This document shows, piece after piece, positions 1 through 8,324 of a stretch of DNA of 64,000 nt. Under the pieces are notes generated by a model. That model was not told where the DNA came from and did no database searches. It saw only the letters and a program-made list of their open reading frames with translations. The DNA lies in NCBI GenBank assembly GCA_019635015.1, contig JAHCAG010000012.1, positions 39,518-103,517 on the forward strand, in the 5' to 3' direction. The stretch comes from Burkholderiales bacterium (GTDB lineage Bacteria > Pseudomonadota > Gammaproteobacteria > Burkholderiales > SG8-41). Numbering within the stretch: the stretch's first letter is position 1; each line of letters begins with the position of its first letter. The position numbers and the translations under genes are program-made.

Positions 1-250
1 AGTGCGCGTAGGCCAGCTCGATCTGGGCCTGCTGCGCGAAACGGCCGAAGGGATACCGCGACTCGATGCGCTCATAGTGCTTGATCGCGTTTTCCCAGTT
101 GCGCTCCGACAGTTCGGAGCGCGCCTCGGCGTATAGCTTCTGCACCGACCAGTTGCGGGTCTCGTCGACCTCCGGCCCGCCAAAAATGCCGCAGCCGCCG
201 AGGACCCAGCCAAGGGAGAGGGCGATGAATACCGTTAGAATGTTTCGCAT
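1..250 (-). CDS. bamD: Outer membrane assembly lipoprotein BamD (N-terminal part, cut by window edge)
   Basis: BamD is the essential lipoprotein of the BAM complex, which folds beta-barrel proteins into the outer membrane. The visible 83 residues start with a signal peptide ending in a lipobox (LGGC), so the mature protein would be lipidated on that Cys. A TPR-like helical region follows, including the family-typical stretch SRYPFGRFAQQAQ. The ATG is at 248-250 and the gene runs off the left edge, so the C-terminal two thirds are missing. It is divergent from rluD with only 26 bp between starts, the usual bamD/rluD arrangement in proteobacteria. Confident call, incomplete gene. Confidence 0.93.
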   Translation of the reverse strand, partial: MRNILTVFIALSLGWVLGGCGIFGGPEVDETRNWSVQKLYAEARSELSERNWENAIKHYERIESRYPFGRFAQQAQIELAYAH

Positions 251-276
251 GCGTTTTCGAGTGGACAGGCACTGAT

Positions 277-1218
277 TTGCCAACTGAAGATTATACCCAG
301 AACAGTCAGGCTCCGGCCCCGCATCACCTGATGGTGCCGGAGTCCTGCGCCGGACTGCGGCTGGACCAGGCGCTGGCACAGCTGCTGCCCCGGTACTCCC
401 GGGCGCGCCTCAGCACCTGGATCCGGGAAGGCCGGGTCTGCGTTGACGGCCGGGCACTGGCGCCGCGCGACAAGCTTCACGGCGGCGAGCAGGTCGAAGT
501 GCGGCCTGCGCTGTCGCCGGAGGAAACCGCCTTCCGCCCGGAAACCATACCCCTCGACATCGTCCACGAGGATGACACCCTGATCGTCATCAACAAGCCG
601 GCGGGCCTGGTCGTGCACCCGGGCAGCGGCAACTGGCAGGGCACGCTGCTCAACGCCCTGCTCGCCCATGCCCCGCAACTGGCGGCGATTCCGCGCGCCG
701 GCATCGTGCACCGCCTCGACAAGAACACCAGCGGCCTGCTGGTCATCGCAAAGACGCTGACCGCGCAGACCGCCCTGGTGCGCCAGTTGCAGGCGCGCAG
801 CGTCAGCCGCGAATACTGCGCGGTGGTGCACGGCAGGGTGGCCCGCGGCGGAACGATGGAAGGCGCCATCGGTCGCGATCCGCGCAGCCGCATCCGCATG
901 GCGGTCGTGCAATCCGGAAAACCTGCAGTGACCCATTACACCGTGACCGAAAAACTGCCGCGCGCGACGGTGCTCGCCTGCCGCCTTGAGACCGGCCGCA
1001 CCCACCAGATCCGGGTGCATCTGCAGAAACTCGGCCACCCGATCTGGGGTGACCCGGTCTACGGCCCGCGCACACCGGCCGAACCGCGTTTCCCGCGCCA
1101 GGCGCTGCATGCCGAAAAACTTGCGCTGATCCATCCCGGGACGGAAAAGACCATGCAGTGGCAGGCGCCGCTGCCTGCAGACATGCGGCAACTGATCGCA
1201 GCGCTGCGCGACGCATGA
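277..1218 (+). CDS. rluD: 23S rRNA pseudouridine(1911/1915/1917) synthase RluD
   Basis: RluD isomerises uridines in helix 69 of 23S rRNA to pseudouridine. The 313-residue product has an N-terminal S4 RNA-binding domain (about residues 20-80, beginning RLDQALAQLLP after VPESCAGL) and an RluA-type catalytic domain. The active-site motif HRLDKNTSGLL is visible, with the catalytic Asp at residue 148 counted from the TTG at 277. TTG 277 is taken because it is the first in-frame start after the bamD start; an ATG at 331 would give a slightly shorter protein that still contains the whole S4 domain. The stop overlaps the pgeF start (ATGA), so the two are probably translationally coupled. Confidence 0.95.
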   Translation: MPTEDYTQNSQAPAPHHLMVPESCAGLRLDQALAQLLPRYSRARLSTWIREGRVCVDGRALAPRDKLHGGEQVEVRPALSPEETAFRPETIPLDIVHEDDTLIVINKPAGLVVHPGSGNWQGTLLNALLAHAPQLAAIPRAGIVHRLDKNTSGLLVIAKTLTAQTALVRQLQARSVSREYCAVVHGRVARGGTMEGAIGRDPRSRIRMAVVQSGKPAVTHYTVTEKLPRATVLACRLETGRTHQIRVHLQKLGHPIWGDPVYGPRTPAEPRFPRQALHAEKLALIHPGTEKTMQWQAPLPADMRQLIAALRDA

Positions 1219-1970
1219 ACGCGACACCGCACCCGGACTGGATCATTCCCGACTGGCCGGCACCGGCCCGGGTGCGCGCCTGCATGACGACCCGGGCCGG
1301 CGGCATCAGCCAGGGCCCCTGGGCCGGACTCAATCTCGGCCTGCGCTGCGACGACGACCCTGCCGCGGTCGCCGCAAACCGCGCGCGGCTCGAAGGCTGC
1401 CTGCCGCAGCCGCCGAAATGGCTTGCCCAGGTGCATGGCAGCACCGTGGTCGATGCCGACATGCTCGATGATGTGCCGCAGGCCGATGCCAGCGTTGCGT
1501 GCCAGCCGGGCACCGTCTGCGCAATCCAGGTCGCCGACTGCCTGCCGGTGCTGTTCACCGACCATGCCGGCAGCCGGGTCGCCGCCGCGCATGCCGGCTG
1601 GCGCGGGCTGGCCGGCGGCGTGCTCGCCAACACCGTGGCACGCATGGATGCGGCACCGGAAAATCTGCTCGCATGGATCGGCCCCGGCATCGGCCCCTCG
1701 GCCTTCGAAGTCGGCGACGACGTGCTGCAGGCCTTCTGCACGGACCATCCGGAAGACCGGAGCGCCTTCCAGCCGTTGCGCGAAGGCAAATGGCTGTGCG
1801 ACCTGCCGGCCCTCGCCCGCAGCGCGCTGCGCCGTTGCGGCATAGAGCAGGTCTATGGCGGCCGCTGGTGCACGCATTCCGACCCGCAGCGCTTCTACTC
1901 CTACCGCCGCGACCGCGTCACCGGCCGCATGGCCGCGCTGATCTGGAAAGCAGCGCAGAGCGATGAATGA
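1215..1970 (+). CDS. pgeF: Peptidoglycan editing factor PgeF (YfiH/laccase-domain family)
   Basis: This is a member of the DUF152/multicopper polyphenol oxidase-like family. The E. coli member (YfiH/PgeF) removes wrongly incorporated L-Ser from peptidoglycan precursors; other family members are purine nucleoside phosphorylases. The 251-residue protein shows family motifs: TTRAGGISQGPWAGLNLG near the N-terminus, QVHGSTVV, ADCLPVLFTD, AAHAGWRGLAGGV with the metal-binding His, and GPGIGPSAFEVGDDV. The ATG at 1215 overlaps the rluD stop by 4 nt. Its TGA lies inside the left arm of an inverted repeat (1961-1982). Confidence 0.9.
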   Translation: MNATPHPDWIIPDWPAPARVRACMTTRAGGISQGPWAGLNLGLRCDDDPAAVAANRARLEGCLPQPPKWLAQVHGSTVVDADMLDDVPQADASVACQPGTVCAIQVADCLPVLFTDHAGSRVAAAHAGWRGLAGGVLANTVARMDAAPENLLAWIGPGIGPSAFEVGDDVLQAFCTDHPEDRSAFQPLREGKWLCDLPALARSALRRCGIEQVYGGRWCTHSDPQRFYSYRRDRVTGRMAALIWKAAQSDE

Positions 1971-2039
1971 TGAGTGATGAGCGCGACCCACAACCCGGAA
2001 GTCCGTGGATTCCCATTGCTCATCTCTCATCATTCATCA
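1961..2039. repeat. Imperfect inverted repeat of iterated ATGA-like units after pgeF
   Basis: The left arm (1961-1982, CGATGAATGATGAGTGATGA...) and right arm (2018-2039) pair over 22 positions with two mismatches, enclosing a loop of about 35 nt. Each arm is built from degenerate repeats of GATGA. The left arm includes the pgeF stop codon, and the right arm overlaps the expected -35 position of the TATAAT box at 2053. It may act as a transcription terminator or mRNA stabiliser; it lacks a following T run. Confidence 0.6.
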
Positions 2040-2052
2040 CTCACCGCTAGGC

Positions 2053-2058
2053 TATAAT
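2053..2058 (+). promoter_or_regulatory. -10 box (TATAAT) upstream of the ZIP transporter
   Basis: A perfect TATAAT lies 29 nt upstream of the TTG start at 2088. No good -35 is visible; the expected position (about 2030-2036) falls in the right arm of the preceding inverted repeat. The gene therefore probably has its own promoter despite following pgeF closely. Confidence 0.5.
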
Positions 2059-2087
2059 CCGCCCCTTTCCGGAAACCGAAACCCGCC

Positions 2088-2876
2088 TTGGACACCCTCA
2101 CCTGGATCATCGTGGCAACCCTTGCCGGCGGCGTACTGTCGGCCGCCGTGGCCGGGCTGTTCGCAATCAAGGCCAAGGCCTCGCAGATCCCGATGCTGGT
2201 CAGCTACGCCGTCGGCGCGCTGCTCGGAGCGGCATTCATTGAAGTGCTGCCCCACGCCATCTACCAGAGCGACAGCATCGAGGCAACGGCGGCCACCGTG
2301 CTCTTCGGCATCCTCGGTTTCTTCGTGCTCGAAAAGCTGGTGCTGTGGCGCCACTGCCATATCGAGGAATGCGAGGCGCACGATCCGCACGCCCCGCCGC
2401 AGCACGGCCATGGCCATGATCACGGCCGCAGCGGCATGATGATCCTCGTCGGCGACACCTTCCATAATTTTGTCGACGGCGTGCTGATTGCCGCCGCCTT
2501 CATGGCCGACACCCAGCTCGGCATCGTCACCGCCATCGCCATCATCGCCCACGAAGTGCCGCAGGAAGTCGGCGATTTCCTGATCCTGCTGCACTCCGGC
2601 TACAGCAAGCGCAAGGCGATGCTGCTCAACATCCTCGCCAGCGCATCCATGGTCGTGGGTGGGGTGCTGGCCTATTTCACGCTGCAGTTTGCCGAATCGC
2701 TGGTGACGCCGCTGCTGGCGCTCGCCGCGGCCAGCATGCTCTATGTCGCCGTCGCCGACCTGATCCCGGGGCTGCACCGCCGGCCCGAACTGGCCGCCAC
2801 CGCCCAGCAGGTGCTGCTGATCGGACTCGGCATCACCACCATCTGGCTGGTCAGCGGCTGGGCTCACGGCCACTGA
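2088..2876 (+). CDS. ZIP family divalent metal transporter
   Basis: This is an inner-membrane ZIP-type (ZupT/ZRT-IRT-like) transporter, probably importing zinc or related divalent cations. The 262-residue protein has about eight hydrophobic segments. A His-rich cytoplasmic loop between TM3 and TM4 carries the run HAPPQHGHGHDHGR. The conserved TM4 and TM5 metal-site signatures follow: GDTFHNFVDGVLIAAAF and IAIIAHEVPQEVGDF. The start is the TTG at 2088; no ATG lies close to the first membrane segment. No zinc-uptake regulator site is evident. The substrate is inferred from the family only. Confidence 0.9.
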   Translation: MDTLTWIIVATLAGGVLSAAVAGLFAIKAKASQIPMLVSYAVGALLGAAFIEVLPHAIYQSDSIEATAATVLFGILGFFVLEKLVLWRHCHIEECEAHDPHAPPQHGHGHDHGRSGMMILVGDTFHNFVDGVLIAAAFMADTQLGIVTAIAIIAHEVPQEVGDFLILLHSGYSKRKAMLLNILASASMVVGGVLAYFTLQFAESLVTPLLALAAASMLYVAVADLIPGLHRRPELAATAQQVLLIGLGITTIWLVSGWAHGH

Positions 2877-2982
2877 GCAGGCCCCGCGCCTCCGGGTTTC
2901 ACCCCAAAACCCTGTGTTATCGTTGGCAGCAACGCCGCTGCCATCGGCGCGTCATCTTTCCGGTGCATGCTGCCGACCAACC

Positions 2983-4704
2983 ATGACCGACACCCGCAAC
3001 GACCCTGCCGCCGCCTTTGCCGAACTGAACCGGATGCTGCTCGGCGACGCCGCCGGAAAGCTGGGCACCGGAGCCCTGCCCGACTTCGCCGAAATGATGA
3101 AACAGCTCTCCGCCGGCTTTGCCGCGGACGGCGGGCACTGGCTGGAACTCAACAACCGTTATTACCGCGAGCACCTCGAACTGTGGCATTCCTGCATGAA
3201 CCCGCAGGACGGCCAGCCACCGCCACCGCCCCCCGCCGACCGCCGCTTCCGCGCGCCGGAATGGCAGGAACCGTATTACAGCTACCTCGCCCATTCCTAC
3301 CTGCTGTCGGCGCGCTGGCTGGAGGAAATGGCGGCCGCGGCGCGCTCGAAGCTCGATGAACACCCGGGCCGCAAGCTCGACTTCTATACCCGGCAAATGA
3401 TCGACTCGATGTCGCCGGCCAACTTTCCCTGGACCAACCCGGAAGCCATCAAGCTCGCCGCCGCGACCGAAGGCGAGAGCATCAGCCGCGGCCTGAAGAA
3501 CCTCGCCGCCGACATCGACCGCGGCCTGGTGTCGATGACCGACGAGACCGCCTTCGAGGTCGGCCGCAACCTGGCGATCACGCCCGGCGCCGTGGTGTTC
3601 GAGAACGACTTCATGCAGCTGCTGCAGTACGCACCGCTGACGGCGGAAGTCCATGCCCGGCCGCTGGTGATGATTCCGCCCTGCATCAACAAGTACTACA
3701 TCCTCGACCTGCAGCCGGACAACTCCTTCGTCCGCCACGCCATCACCGCCGGCCACACCGTATTCATGGTGTCCTGGCGCAACATGCCGGCGGAAATGGG
3801 CCATGCGACCTGGGACGACTATCTCGAACAGGGCGTGATGCGCGCGCTGGCGGTAGCGCAGGAAATCACCGGCGCGGAACAGGTCAACGCGCTGGGCTTC
3901 TGCGTCGGCGGCACCCTGCTCGCCTCGGCGCTGGCGGTGCTGCGCGCGCGCGGCGAAAACCCGGTCGCCAGCCTGACCCTGCTGACCACCATGCTCGACT
4001 TCAGCGACACCGGCGAACTGTCGGTGTTCATCGATGAAACCTACGTGGCGACGCGCGAAACCGAGTTCGCGCAAGGCGGCGTGCTGCGCGGCCGTGAACT
4101 GGCGCTGACCTTCGCCAGCCTGCGCGCCAATGACCTGATCTGGCCCTACGTGGTCAACAACTACCTGAAGGGCCGCACACCCGAGGCCTTTGACCTGCTC
4201 TACTGGAACAGCGACAGCACCAACCTGCCGGGCGTGATGTACCGCTACTACCTGCGCAACACCTACCTCGAGAACAAGCTGCGCATCCCCGGGAAACTGA
4301 CCATGTGCGGCATGCCGGTCGACCTCGGCCGCGTCGACATGCCGGCCTACCTGCTCGCCGCGCGCGAAGACCACATCGTTCCCTGGCGCACCGCCTATGC
4401 CAGCACCGGCCTGCTCGGCGGGCAGTTGCAGTTTGTGCTTGCCGCCAGCGGCCACATCGCCGGAGTGATCAACCCGGCCGCCCGCAACAAGCGCAATTTC
4501 TGGACCCGCGACACGCTGGATCCGCAGGCCGATGCCTGGCTGGAAGGCGCCACCTCCGTTCCCGGCAGCTGGTGGACGCACTGGATCAACTGGCTGGAAA
4601 ATCATGGCGGTGGACAGACCACGGCGCCCGCCGCCGCCGGCAGCGCAGCCCACCCGCCGCTGGAGCCGGCGCCCGGCCGTTACGTCAAGGACAAAAAAGC
4701 CTGA
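2983..4704 (+). CDS. phaC: Class I poly(3-hydroxyalkanoate) synthase PhaC
   Basis: PhaC polymerises (R)-3-hydroxyacyl-CoA into PHA on the granule surface. The 573-residue product has the class I length and an N-terminal domain (about residues 1-200) before the alpha/beta-hydrolase core. The lipase-box-like GFCVGGT places the catalytic Cys at residue 307. Asp463 (AREDHIVPW) and His491 (ASGHIAGV) complete the triad. ATG 2983 was chosen because a longer reading from GTG 2914 adds 23 residues unlike the family. It is followed 74 bp later by phaB in the same direction. No phaA thiolase gene is in the window, so acetoacetyl-CoA must come from elsewhere. Confidence 0.95.
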   Translation: MTDTRNDPAAAFAELNRMLLGDAAGKLGTGALPDFAEMMKQLSAGFAADGGHWLELNNRYYREHLELWHSCMNPQDGQPPPPPPADRRFRAPEWQEPYYSYLAHSYLLSARWLEEMAAAARSKLDEHPGRKLDFYTRQMIDSMSPANFPWTNPEAIKLAAATEGESISRGLKNLAADIDRGLVSMTDETAFEVGRNLAITPGAVVFENDFMQLLQYAPLTAEVHARPLVMIPPCINKYYILDLQPDNSFVRHAITAGHTVFMVSWRNMPAEMGHATWDDYLEQGVMRALAVAQEITGAEQVNALGFCVGGTLLASALAVLRARGENPVASLTLLTTMLDFSDTGELSVFIDETYVATRETEFAQGGVLRGRELALTFASLRANDLIWPYVVNNYLKGRTPEAFDLLYWNSDSTNLPGVMYRYYLRNTYLENKLRIPGKLTMCGMPVDLGRVDMPAYLLAAREDHIVPWRTAYASTGLLGGQLQFVLAASGHIAGVINPAARNKRNFWTRDTLDPQADAWLEGATSVPGSWWTHWINWLENHGGGQTTAPAAAGSAAHPPLEPAPGRYVKDKKA

Positions 4705-4766
4705 GTTGACCTGAATCAGGATGCGGCATCGCGGTTTGCTGTTAAATTAGCCATACAAGTTCAACC

Positions 4767-4773
4767 AAGGAGG
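4767..4773 (+). promoter_or_regulatory. Strong Shine-Dalgarno (AAGGAGG) fixing the phaB start
   Basis: AAGGAGG ends 5 nt before ATG 4779. This excludes the in-frame GTG at 4773, which overlaps the ribosome-binding site itself. Confidence 0.85.
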
Positions 4774-4778
4774 TGGTC

Positions 4779-5519
4779 ATGTCACGAGTCGCAGTAGTCA
4801 CCGGCGGTATGGGTGGCCTGGGGGAGGCCATTTGCATCAAGCTCTCGAAAATGGGCTACAGGGTGGTCGCCACCTACTCGCCCGGCAACAGCAAACACGC
4901 CGCCTGGCTCGCCGAAATGAAACAGCAGGGCCATGATTTCCGCGCGGTGCCGGTGGATGTCGCCGACTTCGATTCCTGCCAGAAAGCCGTTGCTCAGATC
5001 ACCAAGGACGTCGGCCCGGTCGATGTGCTGGTCAACAACGCCGGCATCACCCGCGACACCACCTTCCGCAAGATGGAAAAGGAAGGCTGGGACGCAGTCA
5101 TGAAAACCAACCTCGACAGCGTGTTCAACATGACCAAGCCGGTGATTGACGGCATGGCCGAACGCAACTGGGGCCGGGTCATCAACGTATCCTCGGTCAA
5201 CGGCCAGAAAGGCGCTTTCGGCCAGACCAACTACTCCGCCGCCAAGGCCGGCATGCACGGCTTCACCAAGGCCGCCGCGCTGGAATACGCACGCAAGGGC
5301 GTCACCGTGAACACCATCTCGCCGGGTTACATCGGCACCAAGATGGTGATGGCCATCCCCAAGGAAGTGCTCGACAGCAAGATCATTCCGCAGATTCCCC
5401 TCGGCCGCCTCGGCAAGCCCGAAGAAGTCGCCGGCCTCGTCGCCTACCTCTGCTCCGAGGAAGCCGCTTTCGTCACCGGCGCCAACATCGCCATCAACGG
5501 TGGCCAGCACATGCAGTAA
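4779..5519 (+). CDS. phaB: Acetoacetyl-CoA reductase PhaB (NADPH-dependent)
   Basis: PhaB reduces acetoacetyl-CoA to (R)-3-hydroxybutyryl-CoA, the PhaC monomer. It is a 246-residue classical short-chain dehydrogenase. Visible features are the N-terminal cofactor motif TGGMGGLGEAI, NNAGITRDTTF, the catalytic Ser in NVSSVNGQKGAFGQTNYSAAK with its Tyr and Lys, and the C-terminal GANIAINGGQHMQ typical of PhaB. A strong ribosome-binding site precedes the ATG. The gene sits directly after phaC and ends at a bidirectional hairpin terminator shared with the convergent phasin gene. Confidence 0.95.
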   Translation: MSRVAVVTGGMGGLGEAICIKLSKMGYRVVATYSPGNSKHAAWLAEMKQQGHDFRAVPVDVADFDSCQKAVAQITKDVGPVDVLVNNAGITRDTTFRKMEKEGWDAVMKTNLDSVFNMTKPVIDGMAERNWGRVINVSSVNGQKGAFGQTNYSAAKAGMHGFTKAAALEYARKGVTVNTISPGYIGTKMVMAIPKEVLDSKIIPQIPLGRLGKPEEVAGLVAYLCSEEAAFVTGANIAINGGQHMQ

Positions 5520-5540
5520 GTGCCGGTACGCAGCACCCGG

Positions 5541-5577
5541 AAAAAAAAAGCCCGCGACAATTGCCGCGGGCTTTTTT
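5541..5577. terminator. Bidirectional intrinsic terminator between phaB and phasin gene
   Basis: An A-run, then the stem AAGCCCGCG / CGCGGGCTT with a short loop, then a T-run. Because the stem is flanked by A on one side and T on the other, it can terminate transcription from both converging genes. Confidence 0.9.
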
Positions 5578-5590
5578 CTGCCTGCCGGCC

Positions 5591-6136
5591 TCAGCTGCCG
5601 GACTTGCCGGTCTTGCCAGCCTTGGCTGAGGCGCTGGCAGCGGCCTTGATCGCCGATTCGGCCGACGCGGCGAATTGCTGCGCCGTCCTGGCCATGGTTT
5701 CGGCCAGCGAGTTGGCTATGGTCAACGTCTGCTTCATCGCGGCGAATGCCGGCTCCGATCCGGGCGGCGCGGTTTTCGCCATCTCGTCGACCAGGCCTTC
5801 GGTCTGCGTGCCCATTGCCCTGAGGCGGGTTTCCACCACGCTGCCGATCTCCTTCTGCGTCTCACCCACCACCGCATGTACGCTGCGGGAATAATCGGTC
5901 AGGCGCGCAATCATCTCCTGCGCGTTCTGCTGCTGCAGCGCGGCCCACTGCTGCGGGTCGCGGACCTCCGACAGTTCCCGCGCCGCCTTCATGCCGTCAC
6001 TGAGCATGCCGCTGACGGCATCGAACTGCAGCTTGAGCAGGCGCTCGCCCTGCTCGATCGAGAGCCGCGTCAGGTTCATCGCGGCCTCCGCCGCCTTCTG
6101 GTTCATTTCGTTGAGTGCATCGGGTGCCTTGGACAT
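5591..6136 (-). CDS. phaP: Phasin family protein (PHA granule-associated)
   Basis: Phasins coat PHA granules and control their size and number. The 181-residue product is almost wholly alpha-helical, starting MSKAPDALNEMNQKAAEAAMN, with the family-like segment QFDAVSGMLSDGMKAARELSEVRDPQQWAALQQQ. The C-terminus is Ala/Lys/Ser-rich. GGAGG lies 5 nt upstream of the ATG at 6136. It converges on phaB and is divergent from phaR, across an intergenic region rich in candidate regulator sites. The symbol is given by function; several phasin paralogues may exist elsewhere. Confidence 0.88.
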   Translation of the reverse strand: MSKAPDALNEMNQKAAEAAMNLTRLSIEQGERLLKLQFDAVSGMLSDGMKAARELSEVRDPQQWAALQQQNAQEMIARLTDYSRSVHAVVGETQKEIGSVVETRLRAMGTQTEGLVDEMAKTAPPGSEPAFAAMKQTLTIANSLAETMARTAQQFAASAESAIKAAASASAKAGKTGKSGS

Positions 6137-6211
6137 GGGTGCCTCCTTCAGGGTCGGTTGATCTCAGGCTTTCACTATCCCCCGGGCCCGCCACGGCCCG
6201 TTTGATCACGG

Positions 6212-6225
6212 TCAATATCGCAGCA
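6212..6225. promoter_or_regulatory. FNR/Crp-type palindrome upstream of phasin
   Basis: TTGAT-CACG-GTCAA matches the FNR consensus TTGAT-N4-ATCAA at 9 of 10 defined positions. It overlaps a possible phasin -10 (GATATT on the minus strand, 6224-6229), so binding there would probably repress. The Crp/Fnr-family regulator in this window (41273-41959) lacks the Fe-S cysteines of FNR, so the cognate regulator is not known. Confidence 0.4.
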
Positions 6226-6233
6226 TCTTTTTC

Positions 6234-6243
6234 GCAACATTGC
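6234..6243. promoter_or_regulatory. GCAA-CA-TTGC palindrome, candidate PhaR site near the phasin promoter
   Basis: A perfect short inverted repeat in the phasin/phaR intergenic region. PhaR proteins bind TGC/GCA-containing palindromes upstream of phasin and phaR genes. The assignment to PhaR is inference from position and sequence type. Confidence 0.35.
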
Positions 6244-6251
6244 ACAAATTC

Positions 6252-6280
6252 ATAAGTATTTGTTTTTATTTGATTTTTTT
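6252..6280 (+). repeat. AT-rich dispersed element, copy 1
   Basis: Contains AAGTATTTGTTTTTATT followed by TGATTTTTTT. The 17-nt core is identical to copies at 30776-30801 and 50615-50639. It lies between the phasin and phaR promoters. Function unknown; see findings. Confidence 0.6.
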
Positions 6281-6291
6281 AAAATCCGTGA

Positions 6292-6320
6292 TTGCGCCGC
6301 AGCATTTTGCTGTGCGATAA
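6292..6320 (+). promoter_or_regulatory. phaR promoter with operator-like palindrome in the spacer
   Basis: TTGCGC (6292-6297) and GATAAT (6315-6320) are separated by 17 bp. Between them sits the perfect inverted repeat CAGCA-TTT-TGCTG (6300-6312). A repressor bound there would block RNA polymerase, which fits the known autoregulation of PhaR. Confidence 0.6.
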
Positions 6321-6351
6321 TTTGGACCTGACTTCCTTTCAGGATTCTCCC

Positions 6352-6939
6352 ATGAGCGGACAGGCACGAATCATCAAGAAGTATCCGAACCGGCGACTCT
6401 ATGACACCGAAACCAGCAGCTACATCACGCTGGCCGACGTCAAGAAACTGGTGCTTGAAAATGTCGATTTCAAAGTGGAAGACGCCAAGACCAAGGACGA
6501 CCTGACCCGCAGCATCCTGCTGCAGATCATCCTGGAAGAGGAATCCGCCGGAGATCCGATGTTCTCCAGCGATTCGCTGTCACAGATCATCCGTTTCTAC
6601 GGCAACGCGATGCAGGGCATGATGGGCAGCTACCTCGAAAAGAACATCCAGACCTTCATGCAGATCCAGCAGAAGCTGCAGGACCAGTCGCGCCAGGTCT
6701 ACGGCCAGAACCCGATGCTCAACTCCGAGACCTGGAACGAATTCGTCAAGATGCAGGGCCCGGCCATGCAGGGCCTGATGAGCCGCTACCTCGAACAGAG
6801 TGCTCGCACCTTCCTCGACATGCAGACCCAGCTCTCGGCGCAGACCCGCAACCTCTGGGGCAATTTCCCCTTCCCGGGATTTCCCGGTGCCACCGGCAGC
6901 GAAGCCAAAAAAGACGGCGGCGACGAACCGAAGTCGTAA
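6352..6939 (+). CDS. phaR: Polyhydroxyalkanoate synthesis repressor PhaR
   Basis: PhaR binds both DNA and PHA polymer, and represses phasin and its own gene until granules form. The 195-residue protein begins with the PHB-accumulation regulator DNA-binding domain: IIKKYPNRRLYDTETSSYITL at residues 6-26, continuing through DVKKLV. PHB_acc repeats rich in Met and Gln follow (about residues 60-165, such as YGNAMQGMMGSYLEKN). ATG 6352 was chosen because the longer frame from TTG 6292 begins inside the promoter. It is divergent from the phasin gene and 48 bp upstream of rimO. Confidence 0.93.
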   Translation: MSGQARIIKKYPNRRLYDTETSSYITLADVKKLVLENVDFKVEDAKTKDDLTRSILLQIILEEESAGDPMFSSDSLSQIIRFYGNAMQGMMGSYLEKNIQTFMQIQQKLQDQSRQVYGQNPMLNSETWNEFVKMQGPAMQGLMSRYLEQSARTFLDMQTQLSAQTRNLWGNFPFPGFPGATGSEAKKDGGDEPKS

Positions 6940-6987
6940 CACCGCTTCTCCCGCATCCGGTTCACTGACCCACTCCCGCCTCCCGTC

Positions 6988-8322
6988 GTGCCCACTCCCC
7001 CGCGCAAGGTCGGCTTCGTTTCGCTCGGCTGCCCCAAGGCCACTGTCGACTCCGAGCACATCCTGACGCAGCTGCGTGCCGAGGGTTACCTCGTCGCGCC
7101 GTCGTACCAGGACGCCGATCTGGTCGTCGTCAACACCTGCGGTTTCATCGATGCCGCGGTCGAAGAGTCACTGGACGCCATCGGCGAGGCACTGGCCGAG
7201 AACGGCCGCGTGATTGTCACCGGCTGCCTCGGCGCCAAGGGCGACATCGTGCGCGAACACCATCCGAAGGTGCTTGCCGTCACCGGCCCGCACGCGACCG
7301 ATGCGGTAATGGAGGCGGTGCACATCCACCTGCCGAAACCGCACGATCCCTACACCGATCTGGTGCCGCCGCAGGGCATCCGCCTGACGCCGCGGCACTA
7401 CGCTTATCTCAAGATTTCCGAAGGCTGCAACCACCGCTGCAGCTTCTGCATCATCCCCTCGATGCGCGGCGACCTCGTCAGCCGGCCGATCGGCGAGGTG
7501 ATGACCGAGGCCGAAAGCCTGGTCAGGGCCGGCGTGAAGGAACTGCTGGTGATCTCGCAGGACACCAGCGCCTACGGTGTCGACATCAAGTACCGCACCG
7601 GCTTCTGGAACGGCCGCCCGATCAGGACCCGCATGACCGAACTCGCGCAGGCGCTGACCGGCCTCGGCGTCTGGGTGCGGCTGCACTATGTATATCCCTA
7701 TCCGCATGTCGACGAGGTCATTCCGCTGATGGCGGAAGGCCGGTTGCTACCCTACCTCGACGTGCCTTTCCAGCACGCCAGCCCGCGCATCCTCAAGCTG
7801 ATGAAGCGCCCGGCGAATGCCGAAGGCACGCTGAAGCGCATCCGCGACTGGCGCGCGGTCTGCCCGGAGCTGACGATCCGCAGTACCTTCGTCGTCGGTT
7901 TCCCGGGCGAGACCGAAGGCGAGTTCGAGGACCTGCTCGAATTCCTTGAAGAGGCGCAGCTCGACCGCGTCGGCTGCTTTGCCTATTCCCCGGTCGAAGG
8001 CGCCACCGCCAACGCCCTGCCCGATCCGGTACCGGAGGAAGTCAAGGAAGAACGCCGGGCACGGTTCATGGCGGTGCAGGAAAAAATCAGCGCAGCCCGC
8101 CTGAAGAACAAGGTCGGCCGTACGATGACCGTGCTGGTCGATGAGGCCGGCAAAAATGGCGCCATCGCGCGTTCTTCGGCCGACGCCCCCGAAATCGACG
8201 GCCGCGTGATCATCCGCCAGGGCGCAAAACTCAAGCCCGGCGAATTCACCGAAGTCAAAATCACCAAGTCCGACGCTCACGACCTGTGGGCGGTGCCCGC
8301 CGGGCTGCGCAGCGTCAAGTAA
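6988..8322 (+). CDS. rimO: Ribosomal protein S12 methylthiotransferase RimO
   Basis: RimO is a radical-SAM enzyme that methylthiolates an Asp of ribosomal protein S12. The 444-residue protein shows the N-terminal UPF0004 domain ([15 protein letters not shown] with its cluster Cys, [16 protein letters not shown]). The radical-SAM motif has cysteines 147, 151 and 154 ([17 protein letters not shown]). A C-terminal TRAM domain follows. The start is GTG 6988. An ATG-less start and the short gap suggest cotranscription with phaR. The YkvA-like gene starts 3 bp after the stop. Confidence 0.95.
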   Translation: MPTPPRKVGFVSLGCPKATVDSEHILTQLRAEGYLVAPSYQDADLVVVNTCGFIDAAVEESLDAIGEALAENGRVIVTGCLGAKGDIVREHHPKVLAVTGPHATDAVMEAVHIHLPKPHDPYTDLVPPQGIRLTPRHYAYLKISEGCNHRCSFCIIPSMRGDLVSRPIGEVMTEAESLVRAGVKELLVISQDTSAYGVDIKYRTGFWNGRPIRTRMTELAQALTGLGVWVRLHYVYPYPHVDEVIPLMAEGRLLPYLDVPFQHASPRILKLMKRPANAEGTLKRIRDWRAVCPELTIRSTFVVGFPGETEGEFEDLLEFLEEAQLDRVGCFAYSPVEGATANALPDPVPEEVKEERRARFMAVQEKISAARLKNKVGRTMTVLVDEAGKNGAIARSSADAPEIDGRVIIRQGAKLKPGEFTEVKITKSDAHDLWAVPAGLRSVK

Positions 8323-8324
8323 GA

